A DNA stretch of 64,000 nt from Pandoraea fibrosis (GCF_000807775.2 NZ_CP047385.1:682001-746000), one strand, 5' to 3'. Numbered from the stretch's first letter, positions 8,324 to 18,109 are shown. Made by a program: numbers and translations. The notes: generated by a model not told the origin, from the sequence alone.

Positions 8324-9373
8324 TCAGAGCAGACCGGCCTCGGCGAGTTGCGCGCGGCGCGGGTCGCCCTGACGCGAGAGCATCCAGCCCGGATACTCGC
8401 TCGGCAGTGCGCTGGCGGCATCGATGGCCGACAACTCGCGAGCGTTCAGCGTGACGCGTGTGGCGGCGATGTTGTCGTCGAGCTGATCGGCGCGCTTGGC
8501 CCCGATGATGACCGTCGAGACGACCGGCTGTGCGAGCAGCCAGGCGAGGGCGATCTGTGCGACCGACACGCCCTTCTCGGCGGCGATGCCGCGCATGATG
8601 TCGATCGCGTCGTAAGCGCGTTCCACGTTGACCGGCGGGAAGTCGAAGCTCTGGCGACGGCTGCCGGCTTCGGTCTGACCGTCACGCGTGTATTTACCCG
8701 AGAGCAGGCCCCCGGCGAGCGGGCTCCACACCATCAGGCCGACGTTTTCGCTGCGCAGCATCGGTACGATTTCGCGTTCGAGGTCTCGCCCAGCAACGGT
8801 GTAGTACGCCTGTAGCGACGCGAAGCTTGCGAGATTCAGGCGCGCCGAAATGCCCAGCGCTTTGGTGATTTGCCATGCCGCCCAGTTCGAGACGCCGATG
8901 TAGCGCACATGGCCCTGACGCACGAGCGTGTCGAGTGCACCGAGCGTTTCTTCGATGGGCGTTGCCGGATCGAAGCCGTGCACCTGATACAGATCGATGT
9001 GATCGAGTTGCAGGCGCTTGAGGCTGGCCTTGACGCCGTCCATGATGTGATAGCGCGACAGGCCTCGCGAGTTGGCGCCTTGTGCGCCCGTCACGCCGAA
9101 GACCTTGGTAGCGACCACGACGTTATCGCGCGGCACCTTGAGATTGCGCAGTGCCTGTCCGGTGAGCATTTCCGATTGCCCTTCCGAATAGACATCCGCG
9201 GTGTCGATGAAGTTGATGCCCGCGTCGAGCGCGCGGCCTACGAGCGCGTCGACATCGTTCTGCTGCAATTGGCCGATCTTGCTCCACATTTCGCCCTGGC
9301 CGCCGAAGGTCATCGTGCCGAGGCACAGTTCCGAGACGAAGAGGCCGGTGTTGCCGAGTTTCCTTTGTCGCAT
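8324..9373 (-). CDS. Aldo/keto reductase
   Basis: A 349-residue NADPH-dependent aldo/keto reductase of the Tas/YajO-like group. Visible are the N-terminal MRQRKLGNTGLFVSELCLGT, the catalytic Asp-Tyr region (FIDTADVYSEGQSE, Asp and Tyr about residues 52-57), the active-site Lys (VVATKVFG) and the HG.D stretch (DLYQVHGFDP). The start at 9373 has GGAG seven bases upstream; a longer frame to 9436 lacks family sequence. It is divergent from an AraC regulator of the AraC_N type, a frequent pairing in which the regulator controls the reductase in response to aldehydes or other electrophiles. Substrate unknown. Confidence 0.88.
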   Translation of the reverse strand: MRQRKLGNTGLFVSELCLGTMTFGGQGEMWSKIGQLQQNDVDALVGRALDAGINFIDTADVYSEGQSEMLTGQALRNLKVPRDNVVVATKVFGVTGAQGANSRGLSRYHIMDGVKASLKRLQLDHIDLYQVHGFDPATPIEETLGALDTLVRQGHVRYIGVSNWAAWQITKALGISARLNLASFASLQAYYTVAGRDLEREIVPMLRSENVGLMVWSPLAGGLLSGKYTRDGQTEAGSRRQSFDFPPVNVERAYDAIDIMRGIAAEKGVSVAQIALAWLLAQPVVSTVIIGAKRADQLDDNIAATRVTLNARELSAIDAASALPSEYPGWMLSRQGDPRRAQLAEAGLL

Positions 9374-9774
9374 TGCATCGCTCCGTTGAAATTGCCGCCC
9401 GTCGCCAGCGGCCGTCAGGGGGAAGACGGCGTGCACGGGATGGGATGCATTATGCGTCGCGGGGCATCAGGCAAGCAGTACCTGTTCCTGCACATTTCCT
9501 GCCTGATTCTGCACGCGCTCGATTTCATGCACCGGATTGGGGTTCCCGTTCGCTGGAAAGCATCGCCAAATATGGCGCAAGGATGACGGGACGTGCGGCG
9601 TGACGCGGGGATTGTCGGCTGAAAGTCTCCGGATTTTGCCGAATTCTCCGGGATTTCTGCCCGATCGTGCCTACGTGATGACAGAGGATCAGGCAAGTTC
9701 CCGCGGCAGGCGTATGCTGTGCAATATTGCGGCCGTGATGTCAGTCGTGGTCCATCCGAATCGAAGGCACATCC
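9374..9774. other. Divergent intergenic region, aldo/keto reductase and AraC
   Basis: About 400 bases with promoters for both flanking genes presumed. I see no gene. The part nearest AraC is less GC-rich. I could not pick out a convincing operator. Confidence 0.4.
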
Positions 9775-10749
9775 ATGCATCTGGTTAAGAACCCCCCGCG
9801 CGAGGCGATTCACCGCGAATACGCCGACGATCCGTCGCTTACCGCCCGCAACGAGTTGGTCGCGCTGCTCGAGCGGGCGACTCACGGACTGGAAGGCACG
9901 ACGCCGACGGCCGTCGACGGACTGTTCGTCCATCGCATTCTGCATCCCGGAGGACCGAGGCCGGTGATTCAGCAACCGGCGTTTGCCGTCATCGCGCAGG
10001 GAGAGAAGCGTTTGCAGATCGGCGAGGCGCATTACGCCTACGATCCAATGCACTACATGGTGTCGTCGGTGCATTTGCCTGTGGTTGCGCAGGTGTCGGG
10101 CGCGAGCGAGCAATCGCCCTATCTTGGGTTGCGCCTCAATCTGGTGGCCGAGGACGTGACCTCGCTCATTGGCGACGAGCATTTGCCACCGCCGGCCCCT
10201 TCGGCGAGCGGTCGCGGCATGTATGTGAACCGGCTCGATGCGGCACTGCTCGACGCCGTCTTGCGTCTGCTACGCCTGCTGGACACGCCACGCGACATTC
10301 CGATTCTGGCGCCGATGATCAAGCGCGAGATTGTCTACCGGCTGCTCATGAACGGGCAGGGCGTGTTGTTGCGGCAGATGGCGTTGCAGGACAGCCAGAT
10401 GAATCGCATTGCGCGTGCGGTGCGGTGGTTGCGCGACCATTATGCGCAGCCGTTGCGGGTGGAGGCATTGGCGCAGGAGGTGCACATGAGCGTCTCGTCG
10501 CTGCATCACCATTTCAAGCTGGTGACGGCGATGAGCCCGGTGCAGTACCAGAAGCAACTGCGTTTGCAGGAAGCGCGTCGCCTGATCTTCGCGGCGGACA
10601 TTGCCGTTGCGGCGGCAGCGCAGGCGGTGGGCTACGAGAGCGCTTCCCAGTTCAGTCGCGAATATGCGCGCGTGTTTGGCGAGGCGCCGCTGCGCGACAA
10701 GCGCCGATGGTTGCAGGACGGGGATGCTGGCGGTGGGGCTCGCGCTTAG
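9775..10749 (+). CDS. AraC family transcriptional regulator (AraC_N type)
   Basis: A 324-residue regulator. An N-terminal AraC_N-type domain (about residues 25-190; PAFAVIAQGEKRLQIGE is characteristic) precedes the double helix-turn-helix DNA-binding domain (about 210-310), where VEALAQEVHMSVSSLHHHFK is the first HTH and GYESASQFSREYARVFG the second. It is divergent from the aldo/keto reductase at 8324-9373 and probably regulates it. A second AraC of the same type at 53768-54739 is likewise divergent from an oxidoreductase. Confidence 0.88.
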   Translation: MHLVKNPPREAIHREYADDPSLTARNELVALLERATHGLEGTTPTAVDGLFVHRILHPGGPRPVIQQPAFAVIAQGEKRLQIGEAHYAYDPMHYMVSSVHLPVVAQVSGASEQSPYLGLRLNLVAEDVTSLIGDEHLPPPAPSASGRGMYVNRLDAALLDAVLRLLRLLDTPRDIPILAPMIKREIVYRLLMNGQGVLLRQMALQDSQMNRIARAVRWLRDHYAQPLRVEALAQEVHMSVSSLHHHFKLVTAMSPVQYQKQLRLQEARRLIFAADIAVAAAAQAVGYESASQFSREYARVFGEAPLRDKRRWLQDGDAGGGARA

Positions 10750-10779
10750 CCGTGTTCGGGTATTCGCGCGATGCCACGC

Positions 10780-13287
10780 TCACGGCGCCAGCCGATCCAG
10801 CATCGCCTTCGTCACCCGCTGTTGTGCGGCCTTGTCATAGTCGGCCCAAGGATCTTGTTTCAACGCGTTCAGCCGTTTGACGGCATTGCGCACATTCCAT
10901 GCGTCGGCGCCGGGTAAATCGGACAACTCTTCCCAGCGAACCGGCATCGACACCGCCATACCCTCGCGGGCTCGGGCGGCGTATGCGCAGACTGTCGTCG
11001 CCCCACGGTAATTGCGCAGATAGTCGATAAAGCACTTCCCCACGCGATGCTTCGGCCCCATCGTTGCCGTGAATCGATCCGGGAGCACGCTCGCCATATG
11101 TTTGGCCACCGCTTCGGCAAACCCCTTGGCGACCTCCCACGTGTGACGTCGCGCCAAAGGCGTCACGATGTGCAGCCCCTTGCCGCCGCTCGTCTTGACG
11201 AACGCTGTCAGTCCCAGTTCCTCAAGCATTGCGCGAATCAACCGCGCATCTTCGACGATGCGGGCAAACGTCACGCCCTTGCCGGGGTCCAGATCGAAGA
11301 TCACACGGTCGGGGCGCTCGATCAGATCGCTGCGGGCATTCCACGTATGGAACTCTACCGTTCCCATCTGAACGGCACCCACGAGGCCGCGAACGTTATC
11401 GATCTGCATGAGCGGTTCATGATCCGGATCGAGCGATGGGTCCAGGGCGCGCACGCCCTGAATCGTCTTCGCCGCGTGCTTTTGAAAGAACATTTCGCCC
11501 CCGATACCCTCGGGTGCGCGCAACACGGCCACAGGCCGTCCTGCGAGGTGCGGAAGCATCCACGCAGCGACCGCGTGGTAGTAGGCTGCAAGCTCGGCTT
11601 TCGTCACACCCGAATAGGTGTCCATGATGCGTTCGCCGTGAGTGATCTTCACTGGTAACGCAGACGTTCCATCATTCGACCGGGCGGCGCGGGGCATAGG
11701 CGGTGTCTCCGTGTGAGGGGTGGAGGAAGCGGACTCTGCCCGTCGGGCTTCGCGTCGGACGTCCTTCGCAGACTTGTCCCGACGCATCGCGAGGAAGGCG
11801 GCCTGGCGTACATGACCGTCGCGCGTCCACTCGGCGAAGCGCACTTCCGCCACCAATACGGGGCGAAGCCAGTGCACGCGGGTTCGGCCTCCGGGGCGGG
11901 GGGCAGGCGAGAGCGGCGCTCGGGTAGTTTCTAGCGCATCGATTTGTTCTCGCAGGCGCAGCAGTCCCGCGGTATCGAATCCCGTGCCGACCTTGCCTGC
12001 GTAGCGAAGTGTCTTGCCGTCGTCGTCGTAATAGCCGAGCAATAGCGCCCCGAAACCCTGCCGCGAGCCGGAGGGCTCCGTAAAACCCAGCACGACAAAC
12101 TCCTGACGTTGCGAGCATTTGAGCTTGCGCCATGCGTCGCTGCGGCCGGCAACATAAGGCGAGTCGTCACGCTTGACCATGACGCCTTCGAGGCCGGCCT
12201 CGCAGGCGCTATGCCAAAGCGCCTCGATGTCCCCGGCGACCGGCTCGAGCACGCGCACGGCACCTGTCTCGCGTCCTTCGAAAAGACGGGAAAGTGCGGC
12301 TTGGCGTTCTCTCAACGGTCGGTCGCGAAGATCGCGGCCGTTGCACCAGGGCAAGTCGAAAACATAGATGAGAATGGCGTCCGGCGAGTCTTCGTCGAAC
12401 GCGCGTTGCAACGCCTGAAAATCGGGCAGACCATGCGCATTCGTCACGACAGCTTCGCCGTCGAGCCATGCATTTGGCAGACCACGTTTGCGAAGCGCAT
12501 CGACGGCGGGTTGAAAGCGATGCGTCCAGTCTTGCCCGGAACGGGTAAAGACACGAATGTCGGCGCCCGCGATGCGGATGAGAACGCGATAGCCATCGAG
12601 CTTGATTTCGGCATGCCATCCCTGCGAGGCGGGGGCAGACTCGACCAGCGTGGCGAGCATCGGGCGCATCTCGACCGGTGGCTTCACCGACGACTTTCGC
12701 GACGTCACCCACGCTGTCTTCGACTTGTCCGGGGTTGTCGGCACGACCGTCTCATCCTGTCGATGAATCATCAGCCACTGAGGCTGACGTGCGGTCTTGT
12801 CCGTGCGAATGAGCGTCCAGCGTCCGCCCAGCCGCTCACCATGCAAAGTGAACGACAGTTTGCCGCTTGCATAATCGCGCCGAGCGTCACCGTCCGGCTC
12901 CCATGTGCCGCTATCCCAGATATCGACATGTCCCGCGCCGTAGTTTCCCGACGGAATGTCGCCTTCGAAATCGGCGTAAGCCAGTGGGTGGTCTTCCACC
13001 TGAACGGCGAGGCGTGGGCGGCGGATGTCCCGGCTCGGCTGCTTCGGCAACGCCCACGACTTCAATGTGCCGTCGAGTTCAAGCCGGAAATCGTAGTGAA
13101 GATGACTCGCGTCGTGACGTTGAATGACATATCGAAGCGCCTTGCCCGATGTCGCAGGCTTGCCGAGCGGCTCCGGGGTTGACGTGAAATTTCGCTTGGC
13201 GTCGTAGGCGCTCAGCGCGCTGTCGGGTTGCCGGCGTCGCGTTGTCGATGTGGCTTTGGCATTGCGTTTCGGCATGGTGGACGTCAT
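10780..13287 (-). CDS. ligD: ATP-dependent DNA ligase D (NHEJ)
   Basis: An 835-residue multidomain ligase for bacterial non-homologous end joining. Domains run 3'-phosphoesterase (about residues 45-190; HDASHLHYDFRLE with His58, His64, Asp66, and VEDHPLAYADFEG), ligase (about 205-525; catalytic Lys229 in EIKLDGYR), then primase-polymerase (about 560-825; FDLDPGKG with the metal-binding acidic pair, and KTSGGKGLH). This PE-LIG-POL order is the arrangement known from Pseudomonas-type LigD. Its ATG overlaps the Ku stop codon (ATGA), so the two are translated together and Ku can recruit LigD to breaks. All three active sites look intact. A downstream in-frame ATG four codons later is an alternative start. 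Confidence 0.95.
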   Translation of the reverse strand: MTSTMPKRNAKATSTTRRRQPDSALSAYDAKRNFTSTPEPLGKPATSGKALRYVIQRHDASHLHYDFRLELDGTLKSWALPKQPSRDIRRPRLAVQVEDHPLAYADFEGDIPSGNYGAGHVDIWDSGTWEPDGDARRDYASGKLSFTLHGERLGGRWTLIRTDKTARQPQWLMIHRQDETVVPTTPDKSKTAWVTSRKSSVKPPVEMRPMLATLVESAPASQGWHAEIKLDGYRVLIRIAGADIRVFTRSGQDWTHRFQPAVDALRKRGLPNAWLDGEAVVTNAHGLPDFQALQRAFDEDSPDAILIYVFDLPWCNGRDLRDRPLRERQAALSRLFEGRETGAVRVLEPVAGDIEALWHSACEAGLEGVMVKRDDSPYVAGRSDAWRKLKCSQRQEFVVLGFTEPSGSRQGFGALLLGYYDDDGKTLRYAGKVGTGFDTAGLLRLREQIDALETTRAPLSPAPRPGGRTRVHWLRPVLVAEVRFAEWTRDGHVRQAAFLAMRRDKSAKDVRREARRAESASSTPHTETPPMPRAARSNDGTSALPVKITHGERIMDTYSGVTKAELAAYYHAVAAWMLPHLAGRPVAVLRAPEGIGGEMFFQKHAAKTIQGVRALDPSLDPDHEPLMQIDNVRGLVGAVQMGTVEFHTWNARSDLIERPDRVIFDLDPGKGVTFARIVEDARLIRAMLEELGLTAFVKTSGGKGLHIVTPLARRHTWEVAKGFAEAVAKHMASVLPDRFTATMGPKHRVGKCFIDYLRNYRGATTVCAYAARAREGMAVSMPVRWEELSDLPGADAWNVRNAVKRLNALKQDPWADYDKAAQQRVTKAMLDRLAP

Positions 13288-14306
13288 CGGCCTTTGGCAC
13301 GCTTGGCAGACGCTTTGCCCGACGCGGCTTTCTTTGCCGGGGATGGCGTCCCGGTGGCCTTCTTCCCGGTTTTGGCTTTCGTGGCTTTCGTGGCTTTCGA
13401 GGGTTTCGCAGGTTTCGCCGCGGCCTTTGCCGATTTCGATTTTCCGCTGCCGGAGGCTTTCGCATCCACATCCTGCGCGTCGATGGTCACGGCCGCTCGC
13501 TTGTCCTTGGTGCCGAGGCTCTGCCTGAGCAATGCCATCAGATCCGTGACGTTGCCCCGACTCGGCAATTGGGGCGCACTCGCTTCGATCTGCGCGACTT
13601 CCCGAGTTTGGCCGGAAGCGATCTTGCGATCGATGAGTGCCTTGAGGTCGTCCTGAAACGTGTCGTGATAGTCGCCGGGGCGCCAGGGGCCGGACATCTC
13701 GTCGATCAACCGGATTGCCATCTCCAGTTCGCGCTCGGCCGGCGCGGCGAGTTTGCCGAGCTTCTCCTTCGTCAGCCCGACTTCCGCCGGATCGCGCATC
13801 TCGTCTTGCCAGCGCAACGTGTCGAGCACGAGCGCGTCGCCTGCTGGCGCCAGTACGGCCAGATGCGCACGCGTGTGCATCACCACGCGCGCAATGCCCA
13901 GCTTGCCTGCCTTGATGAGGGCCGCGTGCAGAAGCGCATACGCCTTGGCGCCACCGCGTTCCGGAACGAGATAGTAGGGCGTATCCAGATACATGAACGA
14001 GACATCCGTAGCATCTACAAACGCCAGAATGTCGACCGTTTGGGTGGCCGCCGGATTCGCCGAACGAATGTCGTCGTCGCTCAGTACGACGTAATTCCCC
14101 TTCTCGTATTCATAGCCGTGCACGATCTGATCGCGCGGCACTTCCTTGCCGTTTTCCTTGTTGACGCGCTTGTAGCCGACCGGCGACATGGTGCGCTTAT
14201 CGAGCCAGTCGAGATCCAGCGTGTGCGTGGTCGAAGCGGGAAACAGCGAGACGGGCACGTTGACCAGTCCAAAACTGATGGCACCCTTCCATATCGCGCG
14301 AGCCAT
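13284..14306 (-). CDS. ku: Ku homodimer protein (NHEJ)
   Basis: A 340-residue bacterial Ku. The N-terminus MARAIWKGAISFGLVNVPVS is family-diagnostic, and the ring-forming core extends to about residue 260. After it comes a tail of about 60 residues rich in Lys, Ala and Ser with repeated KAT/AK units, as in Ku proteins whose basic C-terminus binds DNA and stimulates LigD. It is the first gene of a two-gene operon with ligD. The divergent gene at 14585 may share the promoter region. Confidence 0.95.
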   Translation of the reverse strand: MARAIWKGAISFGLVNVPVSLFPASTTHTLDLDWLDKRTMSPVGYKRVNKENGKEVPRDQIVHGYEYEKGNYVVLSDDDIRSANPAATQTVDILAFVDATDVSFMYLDTPYYLVPERGGAKAYALLHAALIKAGKLGIARVVMHTRAHLAVLAPAGDALVLDTLRWQDEMRDPAEVGLTKEKLGKLAAPAERELEMAIRLIDEMSGPWRPGDYHDTFQDDLKALIDRKIASGQTREVAQIEASAPQLPSRGNVTDLMALLRQSLGTKDKRAAVTIDAQDVDAKASGSGKSKSAKAAAKPAKPSKATKATKAKTGKKATGTPSPAKKAASGKASAKRAKGR

Positions 14307-14584
14307 ATGTGCTCCCAGTGCAGGATTCTTCGGGTTGAGTCACCGCTGAAGCGAACGACGACAGCCGAATTGCCAGTATAGGTGGCAACGAAATGGCACA
14401 GGCGGCCCATCGCCGTCGCGCTTGCGGCGTATTTGGGTGCGATCGAGCGCACCGCCCGCCAGTTCCCAGGCATTGAATTTCTCAATGCGTCGCCTTGTTC
14501 CATAAGGATTCCTTGATGAAACAAAGCGCTCGGGCGCCTATCCCACTGAGATAGCTAGCTGAATTCAGCACAGGGAGGTCAGTA

Positions 14585-15262
14585 ATGGCAATGATCGTGG
14601 CAGGGCGGTTCATGACGTTCGATCAGGCGAATCTGGTAGCGAGTCGCCTTTACGACCGGTCATTCCGGCCGTCCGACGTATCGGTATTCTTCCTGAATCC
14701 CACCGGTCAGCATGCCCGGTATCCGATCGGCGGCGATGTCAATGCGGATGCCGCTGCACGCCCGGCAGGCAAGGGCGCCGCTCAGGGTGTGATTGCCGGC
14801 GGTGCATTCGGGCTTGCGTTGGGCGCATTGCTGTTCGTTGTCTGGCGCTTCTGGCTGGTGCCCGTCGTCGGTTTGATGGGCGGGGCCTATCTGGGGGCGT
14901 TCATCGGTGCGCTGCGACGCATGCGCGGCCGACAGCACGTCTCGGCATCGCAAGCCGGTCGGCGCGACGCCGGGGTGATGCTTGCCACGCATGTGAGCGA
15001 GTCCACGGCCGAGGCGGCAATTGCCGTATTGCGCGACGCCGGTGCCGCCGAGATCGAGCAAGCGACCGGCGTGTGGGAGAACGGTGAGTGGCGCGATTTC
15101 GATCCGCGTGAGCGGGTGCATCACGCCAACGAGCCGGAGAACGCCGCCGAACCGACGATTGGTGTGGCCGCCAACGATCGGCCGTCGCCACCCACGGCCC
15201 CGGATCGTCAGGCCCGGGAGGACGCGACACGCGCCAGCCCGAGACGAACCGACTGGCTGTAG
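14585..15262 (+). CDS. Membrane protein with glycine-rich hydrophobic segment, unknown
   Basis: A 225-residue protein. A GGGAGG ribosome-binding site lies eight bases before the ATG. Residues 1-60 look like a small soluble alpha/beta module (MIVAGRFMTFDQANLVAS). Residues 62-112 are a Gly/Ala-rich hydrophobic stretch with repeated small residues, resembling glycine-zipper membrane segments, probably two helices. A second soluble module follows (ATHVSESTAEAAIAVLRDAG, about 135-165) and the tail is charged and Pro-rich. The two modules resemble each other and a fold seen in general-stress-type proteins that scan for a periplasmic or envelope condition, but I cannot name it. It is divergent from ku. 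Confidence 0.65.
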   Translation: MAMIVAGRFMTFDQANLVASRLYDRSFRPSDVSVFFLNPTGQHARYPIGGDVNADAAARPAGKGAAQGVIAGGAFGLALGALLFVVWRFWLVPVVGLMGGAYLGAFIGALRRMRGRQHVSASQAGRRDAGVMLATHVSESTAEAAIAVLRDAGAAEIEQATGVWENGEWRDFDPRERVHHANEPENAAEPTIGVAANDRPSPPTAPDRQAREDATRASPRRTDWL

Positions 15263-15306
15263 AATCGGTCACATTGCCGATAACGACCATAGACAGGAGG
15301 CTCGCC

Positions 15307-15558
15307 ATGCTGTCGATCCACACCGGTTTCGTCGTTTGTCCCACCTGTAAAGCCCGCTTTGCCGTAGCGGCGAGTCAGCCGACGGTTCAGGCACTCTACG
15401 ACTATCTTCATTCGGATGCCGAAGTGAAGTGCCCGACATGCGAGACGGCTTTCACCACAGGCAGTGCCAAAAGCAGCATCGAGTTCGAACCCGTCAACGA
15501 TAGCGTCACATTGACGCCATCGCCGGAGCGCAGCATCGACGGGCTGGACAATCACTGA
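15307..15558 (+). CDS. Small CPTC-x(n)-CPTC zinc-ribbon-like protein
   Basis: An 83-residue cytoplasmic protein. Two CPTC knuckles (about residues 11-14 and 41-44), each followed by a short aromatic/basic strand, are the usual layout of a zinc ribbon with four Cys ligands. The C-terminal third is acidic. AGGAGG six bases before the ATG at 15307 supports this start over the upstream one at 15274. It follows the glycine-rich membrane protein by 44 bases and is convergent with the dehydrogenase. Function not known. Confidence 0.65.
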   Translation: MLSIHTGFVVCPTCKARFAVAASQPTVQALYDYLHSDAEVKCPTCETAFTTGSAKSSIEFEPVNDSVTLTPSPERSIDGLDNH

Positions 15559-15571
15559 AGCCCTTCACCAG

Positions 15572-16519
15572 TCACAGCGGCGTGAGCAACGGCTCGTTTG
15601 CCTGATAGCGGCGCGCGTTCTCGAGGAACATCGCGAGCGTTGCGGCTTCGGCTTCAGGGGAGCGTCCGGCCACGTGAGGGCTGAGCACCACGTTCTGCAA
15701 GTCGATCAGTGCCGCAGGCGGTGACGGTTCGCCTTCATACACGTCGAGCCCGGCCCCGGCGATCGTGCCATTGCGCAACGCCTCGGCCAGCGCGGCCGTG
15801 TCGACGATGCTGCCGCGTCCGAGATTGACGAGAAAACCGTGCTTGCCGAGTGCGCGCAGCACGTCGGCATTCACAAGGTGGAAGGACTCGGCGCCGCCTG
15901 GTGCCGTCACCACGAGATAGTCTGCCCATTCGGCTAACGCCGGCACGTTGTCGAAGTATTGATAATGGGCGGGCAAGTCGTTGCGCCGGTTGCGGTTCCG
16001 GTAGCCGATCTGCATATCGAAGCCTTCGCCGCGCTTGGCGAACTCGCGGCCGACGGCACCCAGCCCCACGATCCCCAGCTTCTTTCCCGATACGCCGGGC
16101 TGCATCGGCAGCGCGTCGCGCCATACCCCCTTGCGGCAAGCCAGGTCGTACTCCGGAATGCGGCGCACGACGGCGAGCAGCAAGGCGAAGCCCTGATCGG
16201 CGACCGTCGGCGCATTGGCGCCAGCACCATTGACGGCCACGATGTTGCGCGCACGCATGGCGGGCAGATCGAGATTTTCGTAGCCGGCCCCGAGCGCGCT
16301 GACGAATTCCGCATTCGGCAGATGCGCCAATTCGGCGGCATTCAGACCGCGTCCGCCGTTGGTCAGGACGAAGCGCGCCCGCTCGCCATCGGCGCCCCAG
16401 CCTTGCGGCACGGGATGATGGCTCGGATGGTAGATCACGTCGAAGCGGGTTTGCAGTTCGGACAACTGCTCGGGATGCATCGGGATAACGACCAGCAGTG
16501 GGGGCAGCGACACCTTCAA
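15572..16519 (-). CDS. D-2-hydroxyacid dehydrogenase (glyoxylate/hydroxypyruvate reductase-like)
   Basis: A 315-residue NAD(P)-dependent dehydrogenase. The Rossmann nucleotide site is GIVGLGAVGREFAKR (about residues 149-163). The catalytic Arg lies in the substrate/nucleotide interface, the Glu is in GAGLDVYEGEP (about 252-262), and the His is in LSPHVAGRS (about 276). The family reduces 2-keto acids such as glyoxylate or hydroxypyruvate to D-2-hydroxy acids. It lies downstream of the gentisate operon on the same strand but after a terminator-like hairpin, so it is probably a separate unit. Exact substrate is unclear. Confidence 0.88.
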   Translation of the reverse strand: MKVSLPPLLVVIPMHPEQLSELQTRFDVIYHPSHHPVPQGWGADGERARFVLTNGGRGLNAAELAHLPNAEFVSALGAGYENLDLPAMRARNIVAVNGAGANAPTVADQGFALLLAVVRRIPEYDLACRKGVWRDALPMQPGVSGKKLGIVGLGAVGREFAKRGEGFDMQIGYRNRNRRNDLPAHYQYFDNVPALAEWADYLVVTAPGGAESFHLVNADVLRALGKHGFLVNLGRGSIVDTAALAEALRNGTIAGAGLDVYEGEPSPPAALIDLQNVVLSPHVAGRSPEAEAATLAMFLENARRYQANEPLLTPL

Positions 16520-16695
16520 TCTCCGGCAGAGGAATCAGAGGAACGGGGGATGCGCGGCGCGGCGTCGGCATGACGCGGGTGCCCGGGAGCACTTCGACTT
16601 CGCCGCCAGCCGATACTTTATTCCTATCCGCCGTGATTTGCGCGGTGCAACACCGGAGCGCGTATGTGTCACGTCAATCCCTTGCCACAAAAGGC

Positions 16696-16731
16696 AACGG
16701 GCGCCATCGCGTCATGCGACTGGCGCCCGTT
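16696..16731 (-). terminator. Hairpin ending the gentisate operon
   Basis: An 11-bp perfect outer stem (16696-16706 with 16721-16731) enclosing a further 4-bp stem (TCGC with GCGA). On the minus strand it lies 35 bases past the AAHS carrier stop and is followed by CCTTTTG, a short T tract. It fits an intrinsic terminator, weaker than usual because the T run is only four. Confidence 0.6.
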
Positions 16732-16765
16732 GGACCGGTTGTGCGTGTTACGGGAGGCGAAACAC

Positions 16766-18109
16766 TCAGGCGGTGGCTTGCACCGCGAGCGCCGCTTGCC
16801 GGCGACGCAGACGGCCGAGCGTGAGCATCGTCAGGCCGGCGAGCACAGCAGGCACGCCGATAGTGGCGAAGAGCGCCGGCATGGACCAGCCCATGGCGAG
16901 CATCGAGGCACCGCCGACCGAGCCGACGACCGAACCGAGGCGTCCGACCCCGTTGGCCCAGCTCACGCCGGTGGCGCGGCAGTCCGTCGGATAGAACTCG
17001 GCGGATAGGGCGTTGGCGCCGACCTGACCGCCAGACACGCAGAAGCCCGCCCAGAACACGGCCACGGAAGCGAGCACGGGGGAGCTGGCCAGCGGGCCGA
17101 CGGCCGCCACACAAATGCCGGCGAGCACATAAGCGGCCGCCAGCACGTAGTGTGGGTTGAACCGATCCATCAGCCAGCCCAGCACGATGGCGCCCAGCGT
17201 ACCGCCCACCTGGAACATGGCCGTGACGATGGCGGCGTTGCGCAGCGTGAGACCGTTGGTGCGAAGCAGGGTCGGCAACCAGCTCGAGAGCAGATAGATC
17301 ACGAGCAGACTCATGAAGAACGTGATCCAGAAGAGCAGGGTGCCACGCAGCAACTCAGGTTTGAAGAGATGCCCGACAGGCGATGTGGTCGACGGCTTCG
17401 ATGCGATGTCGAACGTTGCGCCGCGCAGATCCTCATGCGGCGCAATACGTTGCAGCGACGCCGCGACGCGCTCAGGCGATTTGCCCGCCTTCACGAGGTA
17501 GCGCACCGACTCGGGCAGGGCGCGGATCAGAATCACGCCAAGCACGAGCGGCATGACGCCGCCCACGATCAGCACGGAGCGCCAGCCAAAGGCTTCGATC
17601 AAGCCCGCCGAGGCAAGCCCGCCCAACGCCGAGCCGAGGGTGAAACCGCAGAACATGGTCGTCACGAGGAACGACCGGCGCGAGTCGGGGCAGTATTCCG
17701 AGGTGAGCGTGATGGCGTTGGGCATCGCGCCGCCAAGACCGAGGCCGGTGAGAAACCGCAGGGCGATCAGTTGCCACAACTCCATCGACCACGCCGATGC
17801 AAGGCTTGCCACACCGAAGAACAACACGGAGAAGATGAGGATGGTCTTGCGCCCGAACCTGTCCGCGAGCGGCCCGAACAGAAAGGCGCCTGCCATCAGG
17901 CCGGCCAGTCCGGCGCCGAAGAGCGGCGCGAGATGCGCTGGCGTGAGCGACCATTCGGCCCGAATCGCAGGCGCGATGAAACCGATGGCAGCGGTGTCGA
18001 ATCCGTCGATGGCGACGATCAGAAAGCACAGAACGACGATCATCACCTGAAACGGCGAGATGCGATGCCGGTCGATAAACGCCGTGACGTTGATGGGGGT
18101 GGCTGGCAT
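16766..18109 (-). CDS. AAHS family gentisate/hydroxybenzoate MFS transporter
   Basis: A 447-residue twelve-helix carrier of the aromatic acid:H+ symporter family. Helix 1 carries AIDGFDTAAIGFIAP and loop 2-3 carries GPLADRFGRKT. The start at 18109 has GGAGACAAC before it; a longer frame to 18310 has no conserved sequence. It is the last gene of the gentisate operon, after the FAD hydroxylase, so it most likely imports 3-hydroxybenzoate or gentisate, as GenK- and MhbT-type carriers do in comparable clusters. The substrate is inferred from context. Confidence 0.88.
   Translation of the reverse strand: MPATPINVTAFIDRHRISPFQVMIVVLCFLIVAIDGFDTAAIGFIAPAIRAEWSLTPAHLAPLFGAGLAGLMAGAFLFGPLADRFGRKTILIFSVLFFGVASLASAWSMELWQLIALRFLTGLGLGGAMPNAITLTSEYCPDSRRSFLVTTMFCGFTLGSALGGLASAGLIEAFGWRSVLIVGGVMPLVLGVILIRALPESVRYLVKAGKSPERVAASLQRIAPHEDLRGATFDIASKPSTTSPVGHLFKPELLRGTLLFWITFFMSLLVIYLLSSWLPTLLRTNGLTLRNAAIVTAMFQVGGTLGAIVLGWLMDRFNPHYVLAAAYVLAGICVAAVGPLASSPVLASVAVFWAGFCVSGGQVGANALSAEFYPTDCRATGVSWANGVGRLGSVVGSVGGASMLAMGWSMPALFATIGVPAVLAGLTMLTLGRLRRRQAALAVQATA

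Noticed and set aside
13242..14381. Plus-strand open frame of 379 codons opposite the Ku gene
   Set aside because: It is the antisense of Ku, with biased residues and no recognisable domain; the minus-strand frame carries the complete Ku protein.
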